Notes: generated by a model not told the origin, from the sequence alone. A stretch of 64,000 bases of DNA from Thermomicrobium sp. 4228-Ro (GCF_026241205.1 NZ_JAPFQM010000001.1:1736001-1800000), one strand, 5' to 3'. Counted from the stretch's first letter, positions 50,185 through 58,836 are shown. Numbers and translations: made by a program.

Positions 50185-50847
50185 ATGTGGGGACAGCTCC
50201 TGGCCATACTCTACCGCGATCTCCTGTCCGAATGGCGGGAGCGCGAGGTCGTGGTCGGCATGCTCGTCATGGCGTTGCTGACACTCCTGATCTTCAATTT
50301 CGCTTTCGACCTTACCGGGGCGCAGCGAGCCGCCAGTGGGTCCGGAGCCTTCTGGGTCGCGGTCGTCTTCGCGACACTGCTGGGGCTCGGGCGGGCGGCA
50401 GCGCTGGAGCGTCAGGATGGCGCATGGGAAGGGCTTGTGCTCGCGCCGGTGGAGCGTCCGGTCATCTATGTCGCCAAGTTGTCGAGCATGTTGCTTTTCG
50501 TCGCTCTCGTGGAGGTGGTTGCGCTGGTCGTCATGGCTGCATTGTTCGGCTTGCCAGTTTTCCGTCCGGGTGTGCTTGTGGTTCTCGTGCTCGGGACGGT
50601 CGGTCTCTGCGCGCTCGGAACGCTGTTCAGCGTCATGACCGCTCAGGCCAAGGCACGAGAGGTACTGCTTCCGGCACTCCTCTTTCCCCTGGCGATCCCA
50701 GTAGTGATCGGTGGCGTGCGCGCGATGATGCTGGAACTGAGCGGGCTCGGTAGCGAGGCAGCGCCCTGGAAGAGCCTGCTCGCCGGGTTCGCCGGACTGT
50801 TCCTGTCGCTGAGCATGCTGACCTTCGGAGTCGTGACCGAGGAGTGA
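50185..50847 (+). CDS. ccmB: heme exporter permease CcmB
   Basis: The 220-residue membrane protein begins LLAILYRDLLSEWREREVVVGMLVMALLTLLIFNFAF, typical of CcmB, with six hydrophobic segments and LERQDGAWEGLVLAPVERPVIYVAKLSSMLLF in the middle. It starts 2 nt after the ccmA stop. It forms the membrane part of CcmABCD. Confidence 0.94.
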   Translation: MWGQLLAILYRDLLSEWREREVVVGMLVMALLTLLIFNFAFDLTGAQRAASGSGAFWVAVVFATLLGLGRAAALERQDGAWEGLVLAPVERPVIYVAKLSSMLLFVALVEVVALVVMAALFGLPVFRPGVLVVLVLGTVGLCALGTLFSVMTAQAKAREVLLPALLFPLAIPVVIGGVRAMMLELSGLGSEAAPWKSLLAGFAGLFLSLSMLTFGVVTEE

Positions 50848-50882
50848 CGTCACCGCTGTCGTAGTCGAGAGGAGGACTTTCG

Positions 50883-51578
50883 ATGAGTGAGCAACCCCGC
50901 GCCTCGCTATGGCTCACGATACTGGGTACGGCTTCGTTTGCCCTGATTGCGCTTTCGGTCGCAATGATCTTCCTGTATGCACCGGCAGATGCGACCCAGG
51001 GTGGCGTGCAACGACTGTTCTACCTCCACCTTCCTGCAGCATGGCTCGCATATGTCTCCTTCTTCATCATTTTCGTCAGTAGTATCGCGTTCCTGCTCCG
51101 CGGAACCGTCGGGTGGGACCGCCTGGCACGGTCCGCTGCCGAACTCGGCTTCATCTTCACCACGCTGGTACTCCTGACCGGATCGATCTGGGGCCGACCG
51201 ATTTGGGGAACGTGGTGGACGTGGGATGCGCGTCTGACGACGACACTGATTCTCTGGTTCATCTACCTGGGCTATTTCTTGCTGCGAGCCTACATCGCTG
51301 ATCCGGAGCGCGGCGCACGTTACGCTGCAGTTCTCGGTATCGTCGGGTTCGTCGATATCCCGATCATCCATATGTCGGTGCGCTGGTGGCGGACGCTCCA
51401 CCCGCAACCGATCGTGGTGCGGAGCGAGGGACCAGCGATGCCCACCGAGATGCTGCTGACGATGCTCGTCACACTGGTCGCGTTCTGTGTCCTGTATGCG
51501 TTTTTGCTGATCGTGAAGTACCGGATCGAGACAGTGCGTGACGAACTCTTGGCCCTGCGAGCAGCAACCATGAACTAG
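50883..51578 (+). CDS. ccmC: heme-handling membrane protein CcmC
   Basis: The 231-residue protein has six membrane helices, a periplasmic WWD motif GRPIWGTWWTWDARLTTTLILWFIYLGY, and conserved His in LFYLHLPAAWLAYVSFF and PIIHMSVRWWRTLHPQP. It presents heme to CcmE. ATG behind GAGAGGAGG. Confidence 0.95.
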   Translation: MSEQPRASLWLTILGTASFALIALSVAMIFLYAPADATQGGVQRLFYLHLPAAWLAYVSFFIIFVSSIAFLLRGTVGWDRLARSAAELGFIFTTLVLLTGSIWGRPIWGTWWTWDARLTTTLILWFIYLGYFLLRAYIADPERGARYAAVLGIVGFVDIPIIHMSVRWWRTLHPQPIVVRSEGPAMPTEMLLTMLVTLVAFCVLYAFLLIVKYRIETVRDELLALRAATMN

Positions 51579-51602
51579 AGTGCGGAAGGCAGGTGGCGAC
51601 CG

Positions 51603-51788
51603 ATGGACGCCTTGTGGTATCTCTTCGCCGGCTTCTTCGTGACCTGGCTCATCCTGGGTCTCTACCTCTTCTCGCTGCGGCGTCAGATCGAAGTGCTGCG
51701 GAACGAACTCACTGCGTTGCGCGGTGAGCGGGCGGCAGATACTCAGGCCGGAGAAACGCAGGCCGTACGAGATTCCCAGGTCCCCTAA
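51603..51788 (+). CDS. ccmD: CcmD-family small membrane protein
   Basis: This 61-residue protein has one helix, MDALWYLFAGFFVTWLILGLYLFSLRRQIEVLRNELTAL, followed by a charged polar tail. Size, topology and position after ccmC fit CcmD, which stabilises the CcmC-CcmE complex and allows holo-CcmE release. Sequence conservation in this family is low. Confidence 0.82.
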   Translation: MDALWYLFAGFFVTWLILGLYLFSLRRQIEVLRNELTALRGERAADTQAGETQAVRDSQVP

Positions 51789-51823
51789 GCCAGGAGTGGG
51801 AACGTCCACTGCTCAACGACCGC

Positions 51824-51863
51824 AGCGGCCAGCGAATGAGCCATGGCTCATTCGCTGGCCGCT
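51824..51863. terminator. 40-nt perfect palindrome ending the ccm operon
   Basis: The 40 bases are an exact inverted repeat (20-bp arms, first arm begins AGCGGCCAGC, centre CCATGG) followed by TTTG on the plus strand. It lies 35 nt after the ccmD stop and 18 nt before the end of the convergent CoxL-like gene, so it can act as a terminator for both. Confidence 0.75.
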
Positions 51864-51881
51864 TTGAGCGTCGTGCGTTTC

Positions 51882-54185
51882 TCACGAATTCCGTGCTGAG
51901 CGAATAGCCTGCCAGATCCGCTCGGGAGTCAGCGGCATGTCGAGGTGCTCGATCCCGAGCGGTCGAAGGGCATCCAGCACGGCATTGACGAGTGCCGGTG
52001 GTGCGGCGGTCGTCCCCGCTTCGCCGATTCCCTTGGCGCCCAGAGGATTGATCGGACTTGGTGTCTCGCAGTGCGCCGTCTCGATCGACGGGACCTGCGT
52101 GGCCCGGGGAACGACATAATCGAGAAAGCTCTGTGTGAGCGGTTGGCCGCTTTCGGAATAGAGAATCGCCTCGAAGAGCGCCTGGCCGAGTCCTTGAGCG
52201 ACACTGCCGTGAATCTGCCCCTCGGCCAAGAGCGGATTCACGATCCGCCCGCTGTCGTCGACCGCAAGATAGCGGAGCACTCGAACTTCACCGGTTTCCG
52301 GATCGATTTCGACCATGGCGATATGCACACCGAACGGAATGTTCCGTCGACCAGGGTTGAAGAAGCGTGTCGCCTCGAGGCCGGGCTCGACACCGCCCGG
52401 TGGGCCTTCCATCACGTAGGCGAGCCGCGTGACCCGGTCCCATGCGATCGAGCGGTCGGGAACGCCGCGCACGGTGAAGACTCCATCGCGGTAGTCGAGA
52501 TCCGCGGGATCGACTTCGAGCGCATGGGCAGCGATGAAGCGCGCCTTCTCCAGGACCTCCTGCGCAGCCAAGTAGGCCGCGGACCCACCCAGCGCCGTGC
52601 TCCGACTGCCGAACGTGCCGATACCTTGCTGAATAGCAGCAGTATCACCGGTTACGGCACGGATACGCTCGAGCGGCAGCTCGAGGATCTCGCCGACGAC
52701 TTGCGCGAGCATGGTGGCGTGCCCTTGCCCACTGGGAGCGATCCCGCAGAGCACGGTCACCGATCCGTCCGGATGAGCACGGACCGTCGCTGATTCCCAC
52801 CCCGGCCCGGAGAGTTCGCAAAAACTCGCGATCCCGATGCCGACCAGGCGTCCCTGGGCGCGCAGTGTCGCTTGCTGACGGCGTGCTGCCGCGTAGTCGA
52901 AGCACCGGAGCGCTTCGGCCAGAACGGCGGGGTAATTGCCGCTGTCGTACGGCACACCGGTGGGTGACGTGTAGGGGAAGTCCTCCGGTCGCAAGAGGTT
53001 CTTCTGACGGATGGTGACGGGATCAAGGCCCAGGCGGCTCGCAGCCGCGTCCATGAGACGCTCGAGCAGGTAACTTGCCTCCGGTCGACCAGCGCCACGA
53101 TAGGCGGACTGCGGTGTCGTGTTCGTCACGACGCATCGGATGCGCAAGCGGATCGTGGGTACGCGATAGGGTCCAGCGAGCGCGAAGCCGGTCAGGACGG
53201 CAGTCGGACGCGTCGGTGAAGCGTTCCAGGCACCGAGATTGCTCACGATGTCCGCATCGAGCCCCAGGAGCGTCCCATCTCGCCGAAATGCCGCTCGGAC
53301 GCGTTGTCGCTGATCACGCCCGTGGTTCGTGGCGACGAAGCTCTCCGAGCGCGTCTCGACCCACTTGATCGGCTGCTGGAGTTTCCAGGCCAAGGCCGCA
53401 ACCAGCACGTATTCCGGGTACAGACCTCCCTTCGCACCGAACGCTCCCCCGACGTCGGGTGCGATGACTCGAATCTGATGCTCGGGAAGACCGAGTACAG
53501 TGGCAATGCCGGCGCGCAACGTATGCGGGGTTTGCGTCGAGGCCCACACGGTCAGTTGACGGCTTTGCGCATCATAGGTCGCTGCTGCAGCGCGTGGCTC
53601 CATGAACGCGGCATGGACACGCTGATTGACGAGTTCGAGCTCGACGACCACGTCAGCGTCGCGGAAGACTGCCTCGATGTCACCGTGCTGGTGGTCCCAC
53701 GCGAACGCGATGTTGTCCGGCCATTCGGGATGGACGCGTGGTGCCTCCGAGAGGAGCGCTGTTTCAGGATCCACGACCGCGGGAAGCTCGTCGTACTCGA
53801 CCATGATCTCCGCAGCTGCGTCGATCGCGGCCGCACGCGTTTCAGCTAGGACAGCAACGACACCTTCGCCGACGTACCGGACCCGATCGATCGCCAGGGG
53901 ATACCGCTGTTGCGGCCGCGCAGCGGCTGACTGCGGTGGTGTGGGGAACGGTGCGATCCAACTCGCGAGGTCGGTGCCACGGAACGCGGCGACGAATCCC
54001 CGGACGCGTGCTGCCCCGCTCCAATCGATACGGGCAATCGTCGCGTGCGGATACGGGCTGCGGACGATCACGAGGGAGAGTGCTCGCTCGAGCCGTATGT
54101 CATCGGTGAAGTTCGACAGGCCGCGGAGGAAGCGCTCGTCCTCCAGGCGCCGGATACTTCGACCGAGATAACGACCTTCCGTCAC
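51882..54185 (-). CDS. orphan molybdenum hydroxylase large subunit (CoxL/XdhB-like, AYRGAGR type)
   Basis: This 767-residue protein starts at GTG 54185 behind GAGAGGGGG. The aldehyde-oxidase hammerhead domain (about 1-130) is followed by the molybdopterin-binding domain with GGAFGAKGGLYPEY, the active-site loop AYRGAGR (361-367), GQGHATMLAQV, and the catalytic Glu722 in AKGIGEAG. The loop is not the AYxCSFR of form I CO dehydrogenase. No FeS or FAD subunit is encoded beside it; it ends the accessory operon, 103 nt after the Nudix gene. It may use CoxS/CoxM from the upstream operon. Substrate unknown. Confidence 0.88.
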   Translation of the reverse strand: MTEGRYLGRSIRRLEDERFLRGLSNFTDDIRLERALSLVIVRSPYPHATIARIDWSGAARVRGFVAAFRGTDLASWIAPFPTPPQSAAARPQQRYPLAIDRVRYVGEGVVAVLAETRAAAIDAAAEIMVEYDELPAVVDPETALLSEAPRVHPEWPDNIAFAWDHQHGDIEAVFRDADVVVELELVNQRVHAAFMEPRAAAATYDAQSRQLTVWASTQTPHTLRAGIATVLGLPEHQIRVIAPDVGGAFGAKGGLYPEYVLVAALAWKLQQPIKWVETRSESFVATNHGRDQRQRVRAAFRRDGTLLGLDADIVSNLGAWNASPTRPTAVLTGFALAGPYRVPTIRLRIRCVVTNTTPQSAYRGAGRPEASYLLERLMDAAASRLGLDPVTIRQKNLLRPEDFPYTSPTGVPYDSGNYPAVLAEALRCFDYAAARRQQATLRAQGRLVGIGIASFCELSGPGWESATVRAHPDGSVTVLCGIAPSGQGHATMLAQVVGEILELPLERIRAVTGDTAAIQQGIGTFGSRSTALGGSAAYLAAQEVLEKARFIAAHALEVDPADLDYRDGVFTVRGVPDRSIAWDRVTRLAYVMEGPPGGVEPGLEATRFFNPGRRNIPFGVHIAMVEIDPETGEVRVLRYLAVDDSGRIVNPLLAEGQIHGSVAQGLGQALFEAILYSESGQPLTQSFLDYVVPRATQVPSIETAHCETPSPINPLGAKGIGEAGTTAAPPALVNAVLDALRPLGIEHLDMPLTPERIWQAIRSARNS

Positions 54186-54288
54186 GCTTTTCCCCCTCTC
54201 TGCGAACCGACCCAAGAAGTAGTCTAGTGAGCGAGTAGGGCGTTCGGAAGCGGGCTGTCCAGGATAAAGGAAAGGAACCGCGCCTTTT

Positions 54289-54798
54289 TCACGTTCTGGA
54301 ACGACCGGTGCGCCAATCGGCGAGGATCCGCTCGTCATGGAGAAAGGCGAGAGGCGGCAATGCATCGAGGATGAACCACTGGACAGCGTGGCTCTCCTCG
54401 CTCGGACGGATGTCACCGCCGACCGGATGTCCTTCGTAGACGACGAGCACGACCGGATGGCCGCGGTGCGAGTACACCCCGACGAGCCGGTCGAGCTCGA
54501 CCGCAACGCCGGTTTCCTCGAAGACTTCTCTCTTCGCGGCATCCTCGAGTCGCTCACCGCGCTCGACGAATCCCGACGGGAAACTCCAGAGTCCGAGGCC
54601 CGGTTCGATCGCACGCTGTTGCAAGAGGATGCGGTCATCGCACACCACGATAACCGCCACGGCCACCTTCGGGTCACTGAAAAACGGCCGATCGCACCGT
54701 GGGCAGTAGGGTCGGAGGCGACCGGCGACCAGCCGAGGCTCGAGATCAGCTCGACAATAGGGACAGTGGCGGATATCCTCGTCGAAGTTCGGTGTCAT
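54289..54798 (-). CDS. Nudix hydrolase with N-terminal zinc ribbon
   Basis: The 169-residue protein has a four-Cys ribbon (Cys12, Cys15, Cys32, Cys35) and a complete Nudix box G76-x5-E-x7-REVFEETGV. Ribbon-plus-Nudix resembles NADH pyrophosphatase-like and related enzymes that split X-P-P-Y diphosphates using Mg2+. It overlaps the MocA-like gene by four bases, so it is translationally coupled to cofactor-modifying genes. Its substrate is not apparent; a dinucleotide cofactor is one possibility (inference). Confidence 0.9.
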   Translation of the reverse strand: MTPNFDEDIRHCPYCRADLEPRLVAGRLRPYCPRCDRPFFSDPKVAVAVIVVCDDRILLQQRAIEPGLGLWSFPSGFVERGERLEDAAKREVFEETGVAVELDRLVGVYSHRGHPVVLVVYEGHPVGGDIRPSEESHAVQWFILDALPPLAFLHDERILADWRTGRSRT

Positions 54799-55439
54799 CG
54801 CTCGCGTCGCCCTTCCGTGCAGAGATGCTGTGCCCGCTCGATGTCCTCGGGGGTGTCCAGGTCGAGCGGCATCGGTCGATGGCGAGCATCGTACTCGACG
54901 ATCGCCTCAGCATACCTCGCCAGGACAGGGCGGGCACCAGTGTCGCCCACAAGTTCGGCCAGTTCGTCGAAAAGACGACGACTGATGAGCACAGGATTCC
55001 CCGGCCCGTCGGCGTAGCGCGGGCGAACGACGAGTGCGCCAGTTGTCGAAAAGAGCTCGATCAGACCATCGATCGTTGCTGGCTCGATGAAGGGCTGATC
55101 GCCGAGAATGAACACGGCCGCATCGCACTCCGGTGGAACAGCGGCGAGACCGACCCGGACCGACGAGCTCTGTCCCTCCTCCGGGTGTTCGTTGAGCACG
55201 GTCGTACAGCCGTGCGTGTCGAGTAACGCCAGGTGCTCGGCGACGGTCGGATTGATGACCAGGATAACCGGTGAGAGACGCGTTCGCCGAACTGCATCGA
55301 TGACATGTTGGAGCGCAGGCTTCCCGCAGAGTTCGACCAGCTGTTTCGGCCGGCCTAAGCGCGTCGACAGTCCTGCTGCCAGTATGACGCCGGCGACGCG
55401 TGGCACGCTCCGATCTCTTTCCGCTGGCCGCAGACTCAC
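54795..55439 (-). CDS. mocA: MocA-like molybdenum cofactor cytidylyltransferase
   Basis: The 214-residue nucleotidyltransferase begins VAGVILAAGLSTRLGRPKQLVELCGKPALQHVIDAV, the MobA/MocA signature, with GDQPFIEP for metal binding and YADGPGNPVLISRRLFDEL. MocA attaches CMP from CTP to molybdopterin, giving the MCD cofactor used by xanthine dehydrogenase-family enzymes. Context among cox/xdh accessory genes supports this. Overlaps both neighbours by four bases. Confidence 0.87.
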   Translation of the reverse strand: MSLRPAERDRSVPRVAGVILAAGLSTRLGRPKQLVELCGKPALQHVIDAVRRTRLSPVILVINPTVAEHLALLDTHGCTTVLNEHPEEGQSSSVRVGLAAVPPECDAAVFILGDQPFIEPATIDGLIELFSTTGALVVRPRYADGPGNPVLISRRLFDELAELVGDTGARPVLARYAEAIVEYDARHRPMPLDLDTPEDIERAQHLCTEGRRER

Positions 55440-56221
55440 TCGCCCGGGACTGGTGCTGGTTCTGACTTCGCCGGACGGAGCGGTTGGCCATAGCGACCGC
55501 GGCGAACCGCGATGATCTCGGCGAGTATACTCACCGCGATTTCGGCCGGTGTTTTCGCACCGATATCGATCCCGATCGGTGCGTGGATACGGGCGAGGTC
55601 TTGGTCGCTGAAACCGGCGCGGCGGAGGCGTTCCAGGCGCTGCTGACTGGTCTTCCGGCTGCCGATGGCGCCGATGTAGCCCGCCCGCGAGCGCAGCGCG
55701 ACCTGGAGAGCCGGGTCTTCGAACTTCTCGTCGTGTGCCAGAACGACGATATCGGTCTGTGGCGTGATCTTGATCTGCGCGAGAGCCTCGTCGGGCCAGG
55801 CGACGATCAGCTGATCGGCATGCGGGAACCGCTCACGTGTGGCGAAGAACTCCCGTGCGTCGATCACGGTCGTTCGATAGCCGAGTTCCTTCGCCATCGC
55901 GACGAGCGGGATAGCGATATGGACAGCGCCGATCACGACGAGATGCCGTGGTGGTAAATGCGCCTCCAGGAACACCTCGACTTGACGGCCATCGGAGAGC
56001 GAATACGTCCGGATTCCAGCCTCACCGCTCTCGAACAATGCCTCGGCATCCGCTCGCACTGCTGCTTCGAGCTCTGCCGAGCCGAGCGTGCCGACCGTGC
56101 GACCGTCCTCGTAGATCAGAAGCTTTGCGCCGAGTGGCTCACCGCTGACGACCGTTGCGGTGACGACCGCCTCCTCCTCAGCGAGTGCATACCGGAGTGC
56201 TTCGAAGACCTCACCAGTCAT
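55436..56221 (-). CDS. XdhC family protein, Rossmann-domain half
   Basis: The 261-residue protein has a degenerate N-terminal XdhC domain (about 1-80) and the C-terminal XdhC Rossmann domain: HLVVIGAVHIAIPLVAMAKELGYRTTVIDAREFFATRERFPHAD, VLAHDEKFEDPALQVALRSRAGYIGAIGSRKTSQQRLERL, and IHAPIGIDIGAKTPAEIAVSILAEI. XdhC/CoxF proteins bind molybdenum cofactor and install the terminal sulfur before insertion into the apoenzyme. The N-terminal half lacks the GGC motif carried by the separate small protein encoded upstream. Confidence 0.88.
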   Translation of the reverse strand: MTGEVFEALRYALAEEEAVVTATVVSGEPLGAKLLIYEDGRTVGTLGSAELEAAVRADAEALFESGEAGIRTYSLSDGRQVEVFLEAHLPPRHLVVIGAVHIAIPLVAMAKELGYRTTVIDAREFFATRERFPHADQLIVAWPDEALAQIKITPQTDIVVLAHDEKFEDPALQVALRSRAGYIGAIGSRKTSQQRLERLRRAGFSDQDLARIHAPIGIDIGAKTPAEIAVSILAEIIAVRRGRYGQPLRPAKSEPAPVPGE

Positions 56222-56538
56222 GGCTTTCTCACCAACGGTTCCACGAAGACATCGATCGTCCCACCACAGCTGAGACCGACATCCCAGGCCTGTTCATCGG
56301 AGATGCCGTAGCGCACGAGACGCGGCTGCCCCGTCTCGAGCACTTCGAGAGCGACCTCGAAGACCGCGCCTTCGACGCAGCCGCCGCTGACCGATCCAGC
56401 CAGACGCCCGGAACGGGTGACTGCCATCTTGGCACCGACTGGGCGTGGCGACGAGCCGATCGCCCGGACGACCGTCGCCAGAGCGATCTCCTCACCTTCG
56501 TTCATCCACCGTTCGATTTCGGGCAGAATATCGCGCAT
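56218..56538 (-). CDS. XdhC/CoxI N-terminal domain protein
   Basis: This 106-residue protein corresponds only to the first XdhC/CoxI domain: EIERWMNEGEEIALATVVRAIGSSPRPVGAKMAVTRSGRLAGSVSGGCVEGAVFEVA, and LSCGGTIDVFVEPL. The two conserved Cys (SGGC, SCGG) are present here and absent from the larger partner, whose ATG overlaps this stop by four bases. Together they make a two-chain XdhC. Confidence 0.88.
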   Translation of the reverse strand: MRDILPEIERWMNEGEEIALATVVRAIGSSPRPVGAKMAVTRSGRLAGSVSGGCVEGAVFEVALEVLETGQPRLVRYGISDEQAWDVGLSCGGTIDVFVEPLVRKP

Positions 56539-56551
56539 CGTCGACCTCCAT

Positions 56552-57805
56552 TCAGGCGGCTGAAGCCTCCGGAAGCACCGCGTGCTGGCGGCGGACAGGC
56601 CGCTTCTGGTCGATCCGACTCAAGTGTTTGGCGAGTGCTTCCAGGCTCGCAAAGTTGTGGATGGGCATGAAGTCATCGATGTACGGCAAGGCTGCCTGCA
56701 TACCGCGCGTCAACGGCTCGTAGCGCGGCGAGCCGAGCAGCGGGTTGAGCCAGATCAAGCGGTAGCACGACCGTTGCAGGCGCGCCATTTCCCGCGCGAG
56801 GACATCCGGGTCGCCGCGGTCCCAGCCGTCGCTGATGATGAGGACGACAGCTCCGTTGCGGAGCACGCGTCGTGCCCACTCCTGGTTGAAGGTCTGGAGG
56901 GACTGACCGATACGCGTCCCACCGGACCAGTCTTGGACCTCCCGCGCCACGCGCCGCATCGCCTCGTCGATATCCTGATGCTTGAGCAGGCGAGTGACAC
57001 GGGTGAGGCGCGTTCCGAAGACGAACGCTTCCACCTTGGCCATGCCGTTCTCGATGGCGTAGATGAACTGCAAGAGGATGCGGCTATACCGGTCCATCGA
57101 GCCGCTGACGTCGCAAATCACGACCAACTGGCGCGGCTTCGTCTTCGTCTCGCGCCGCGCGATCGTCAAGGGGACGCCGCCAGTCTGGAGCGAGCGCCGC
57201 ATGGTTCGTCGCGGATCGATGAAGCGACCCTTAGGAGACGCGACCTTGCGGCGCGAGCGACGCCGGCCAATCTCCCACGTCAGCTGCTGCATGAAGCGGC
57301 GGATCTGCGCGAGCTCCTCCTCGGTGAAGTCCGCAAAATCCTTCTCGCGCAAGACTTCAGCCGGGCTGTAGCTGAAGGCATCGGTCAGCGACTCTTCGTC
57401 GCTCGCTTCACCTTCCTCTGCTTCCTCGATCGCTTCGACCGCTTCGAGCCGCCGGCCGCGTGCACCTTCGATCGTCTTCCCTTCAGTCTCCTCCGCCTCC
57501 TCGCCCTCTTCGGGAGCCAGCTCGATCAGATCATCGGGCTCGGCCTGCTGGAGAAGCCCGTCGTGCAACTCGGGCTTGGCTCGCCAGTACAGGTCGAACA
57601 GTCGGTCGAAGACTGGCATGTCGTCCTTGTGCGTGACGAGACACGCCCGCGCCGCTTCGCGGAACTCCTCGCGCCGGCTGATATCGATGTGCTCGATCGC
57701 GCGCACGAAGTCCATCGCCTGACCGGTCGTCGTCTTCACTCCGGCACGGCGCAGTAACCGCGCGAAGGCGAGTGCGCGCTGGGCGAAATTCATCGTCGCC
57801 GTCAT
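56552..57805 (-). CDS. coxE: VWA-domain protein of the cox cluster (CoxE)
   Basis: The 417-residue protein starts at ATG 57805 behind AGAGGTTGGG. The N-terminal helical part is followed by an acidic Glu-rich segment (about 110-150), and then a C-terminal VWA domain with the MIDAS motif CDVSGSMDRYS and TRIGQSLQTFNQEW. CoxE-type proteins act with the CoxD AAA+ ATPase, encoded just upstream, to mature the bimetallic or molybdenum active site. 13 nt separate it from the small XdhC gene. Confidence 0.9.
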   Translation of the reverse strand: MTATMNFAQRALAFARLLRRAGVKTTTGQAMDFVRAIEHIDISRREEFREAARACLVTHKDDMPVFDRLFDLYWRAKPELHDGLLQQAEPDDLIELAPEEGEEAEETEGKTIEGARGRRLEAVEAIEEAEEGEASDEESLTDAFSYSPAEVLREKDFADFTEEELAQIRRFMQQLTWEIGRRRSRRKVASPKGRFIDPRRTMRRSLQTGGVPLTIARRETKTKPRQLVVICDVSGSMDRYSRILLQFIYAIENGMAKVEAFVFGTRLTRVTRLLKHQDIDEAMRRVAREVQDWSGGTRIGQSLQTFNQEWARRVLRNGAVVLIISDGWDRGDPDVLAREMARLQRSCYRLIWLNPLLGSPRYEPLTRGMQAALPYIDDFMPIHNFASLEALAKHLSRIDQKRPVRRQHAVLPEASAA

Positions 57806-57844
57806 CGTTCCCAACCTCTGTGAAGCCCGAATGGGCCGAGTGGT

Positions 57845-58741
57845 TCACTCCTGAGTCGCCGTAGCGACGAGTTCCTCGAGCCGCTTCTTGCGGATATGCT
57901 GGAGATCCTCCTGATGCTTGAGAATGGCGCCGAGTGTCGCTGACGCGATCTCGACGCTGAGCTGGCTCTGGTTGAGCGCCAGCAAGGCCGCGGCCCAGTC
58001 GAGCGTCTCGGCGACTCCAGGGAGCTTGTACAGGTCCTCGCGCCGCAGCGCCTGGATGAAACGGGCGACCTGCAGTGCCAGGCGTTCCGGAATCCCCGGA
58101 AGCTTGACGCGCAGGATCTCGAACTCCTTCTCCAAGGTCGGATAGTCGATCCAATGGTAGAGACAGCGTCGCTTCAGCGCGTCGTGGAGCTCTCGCGTCC
58201 GATTCGAGGTGATGATGACGTACGGTGGGTGCTCGGCACGGATCGTTCCGATCTCCGGGATCGTGATCTGGAAGTCCGAGAGGAGCTCCAGCAGGAAGGC
58301 CTCGAACTCCTCGTCGGCGCGGTCGATCTCGTCGATCAAGAGCACTGGTGGCTTGCCGCGATGCCGGATGGCCTTGAGGAGCGGCCGCTCGATCAGGAAC
58401 TCCTCGCTGAAGATTTCGTGCATCGCGGTATCCCAGCCGACCTGCTGGTCCTCCAGCAACCGGATCGCCAGCATCTGGCGTGGATAGTTCCACTCGTAGA
58501 CCGCATGGTTCACATCGAGGCCCTCGTAGCACTGGAGACGAATGAGGTCGGTGTCGAGCACCTGCGCTAGTACTTTGGCGACCTCCGTCTTGCCGACGCC
58601 TGCCTCCCCTTCCAGGAGCAACGGCTTCGGCAACCTCAGCGCCAGATAGATCGCGGTCGCCAGGCTGGTATCACACACGTATCGATGGGCAGCAAGAGCT
58701 CGCTGGACCGCCTCGACTGATGTCAGTTCGGTAATCGTCAC
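57845..58741 (-). CDS. coxD: MoxR-type AAA+ ATPase (CoxD)
   Basis: The 298-residue ATPase (GTG start) has Walker A EGEAGVGKTE (about 44-53), Walker B PVLLIDEIDRAD, sensor 1 VIITSNRTREL and Arg finger region LKRRCLYHWIDYP. MoxR proteins are chaperone-like partners of VWA proteins; in CO-oxidising bacteria CoxD is needed for insertion of sulfur and copper into CoxL. First gene of the accessory operon, with its own promoter at 58777-58785. Confidence 0.92.
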   Translation of the reverse strand: MTITELTSVEAVQRALAAHRYVCDTSLATAIYLALRLPKPLLLEGEAGVGKTEVAKVLAQVLDTDLIRLQCYEGLDVNHAVYEWNYPRQMLAIRLLEDQQVGWDTAMHEIFSEEFLIERPLLKAIRHRGKPPVLLIDEIDRADEEFEAFLLELLSDFQITIPEIGTIRAEHPPYVIITSNRTRELHDALKRRCLYHWIDYPTLEKEFEILRVKLPGIPERLALQVARFIQALRREDLYKLPGVAETLDWAAALLALNQSQLSVEIASATLGAILKHQEDLQHIRKKRLEELVATATQE

Positions 58742-58776
58742 GGTTCACCTCGACCCTTCTGACGTGCCGTTCAAGT

Positions 58777-58785
58777 AGTATACCA
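58777..58785 (-). promoter_or_regulatory. extended -10 promoter of the cox accessory operon
   Basis: The minus strand reads TTTGGTATACT with TATACT at 58782-58777 and the TGn extension before it, but no convincing -35. The same 11 bases precede rpsF. Transcription would start about 30 nt before the coxD GTG. Confidence 0.5.
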
Positions 58786-58807
58786 AAGTACTTCGTAACC
58801 GAAGTGG

Positions 58808-58836
58808 GGCGCGCCCGGGGATTTCCCGGGCGCGCC
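58808..58836 (-). terminator. hairpin after coxM
   Basis: GGCGCGCCCGGG and CCCGGGCGCGCC form a perfect 12-bp stem with a 5-nt loop, 24 nt past the coxM stop. The minus-strand flank CCCCACTTCGG lacks a long U-tract, so termination may be incomplete, allowing some read-through into coxD. Confidence 0.6.
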
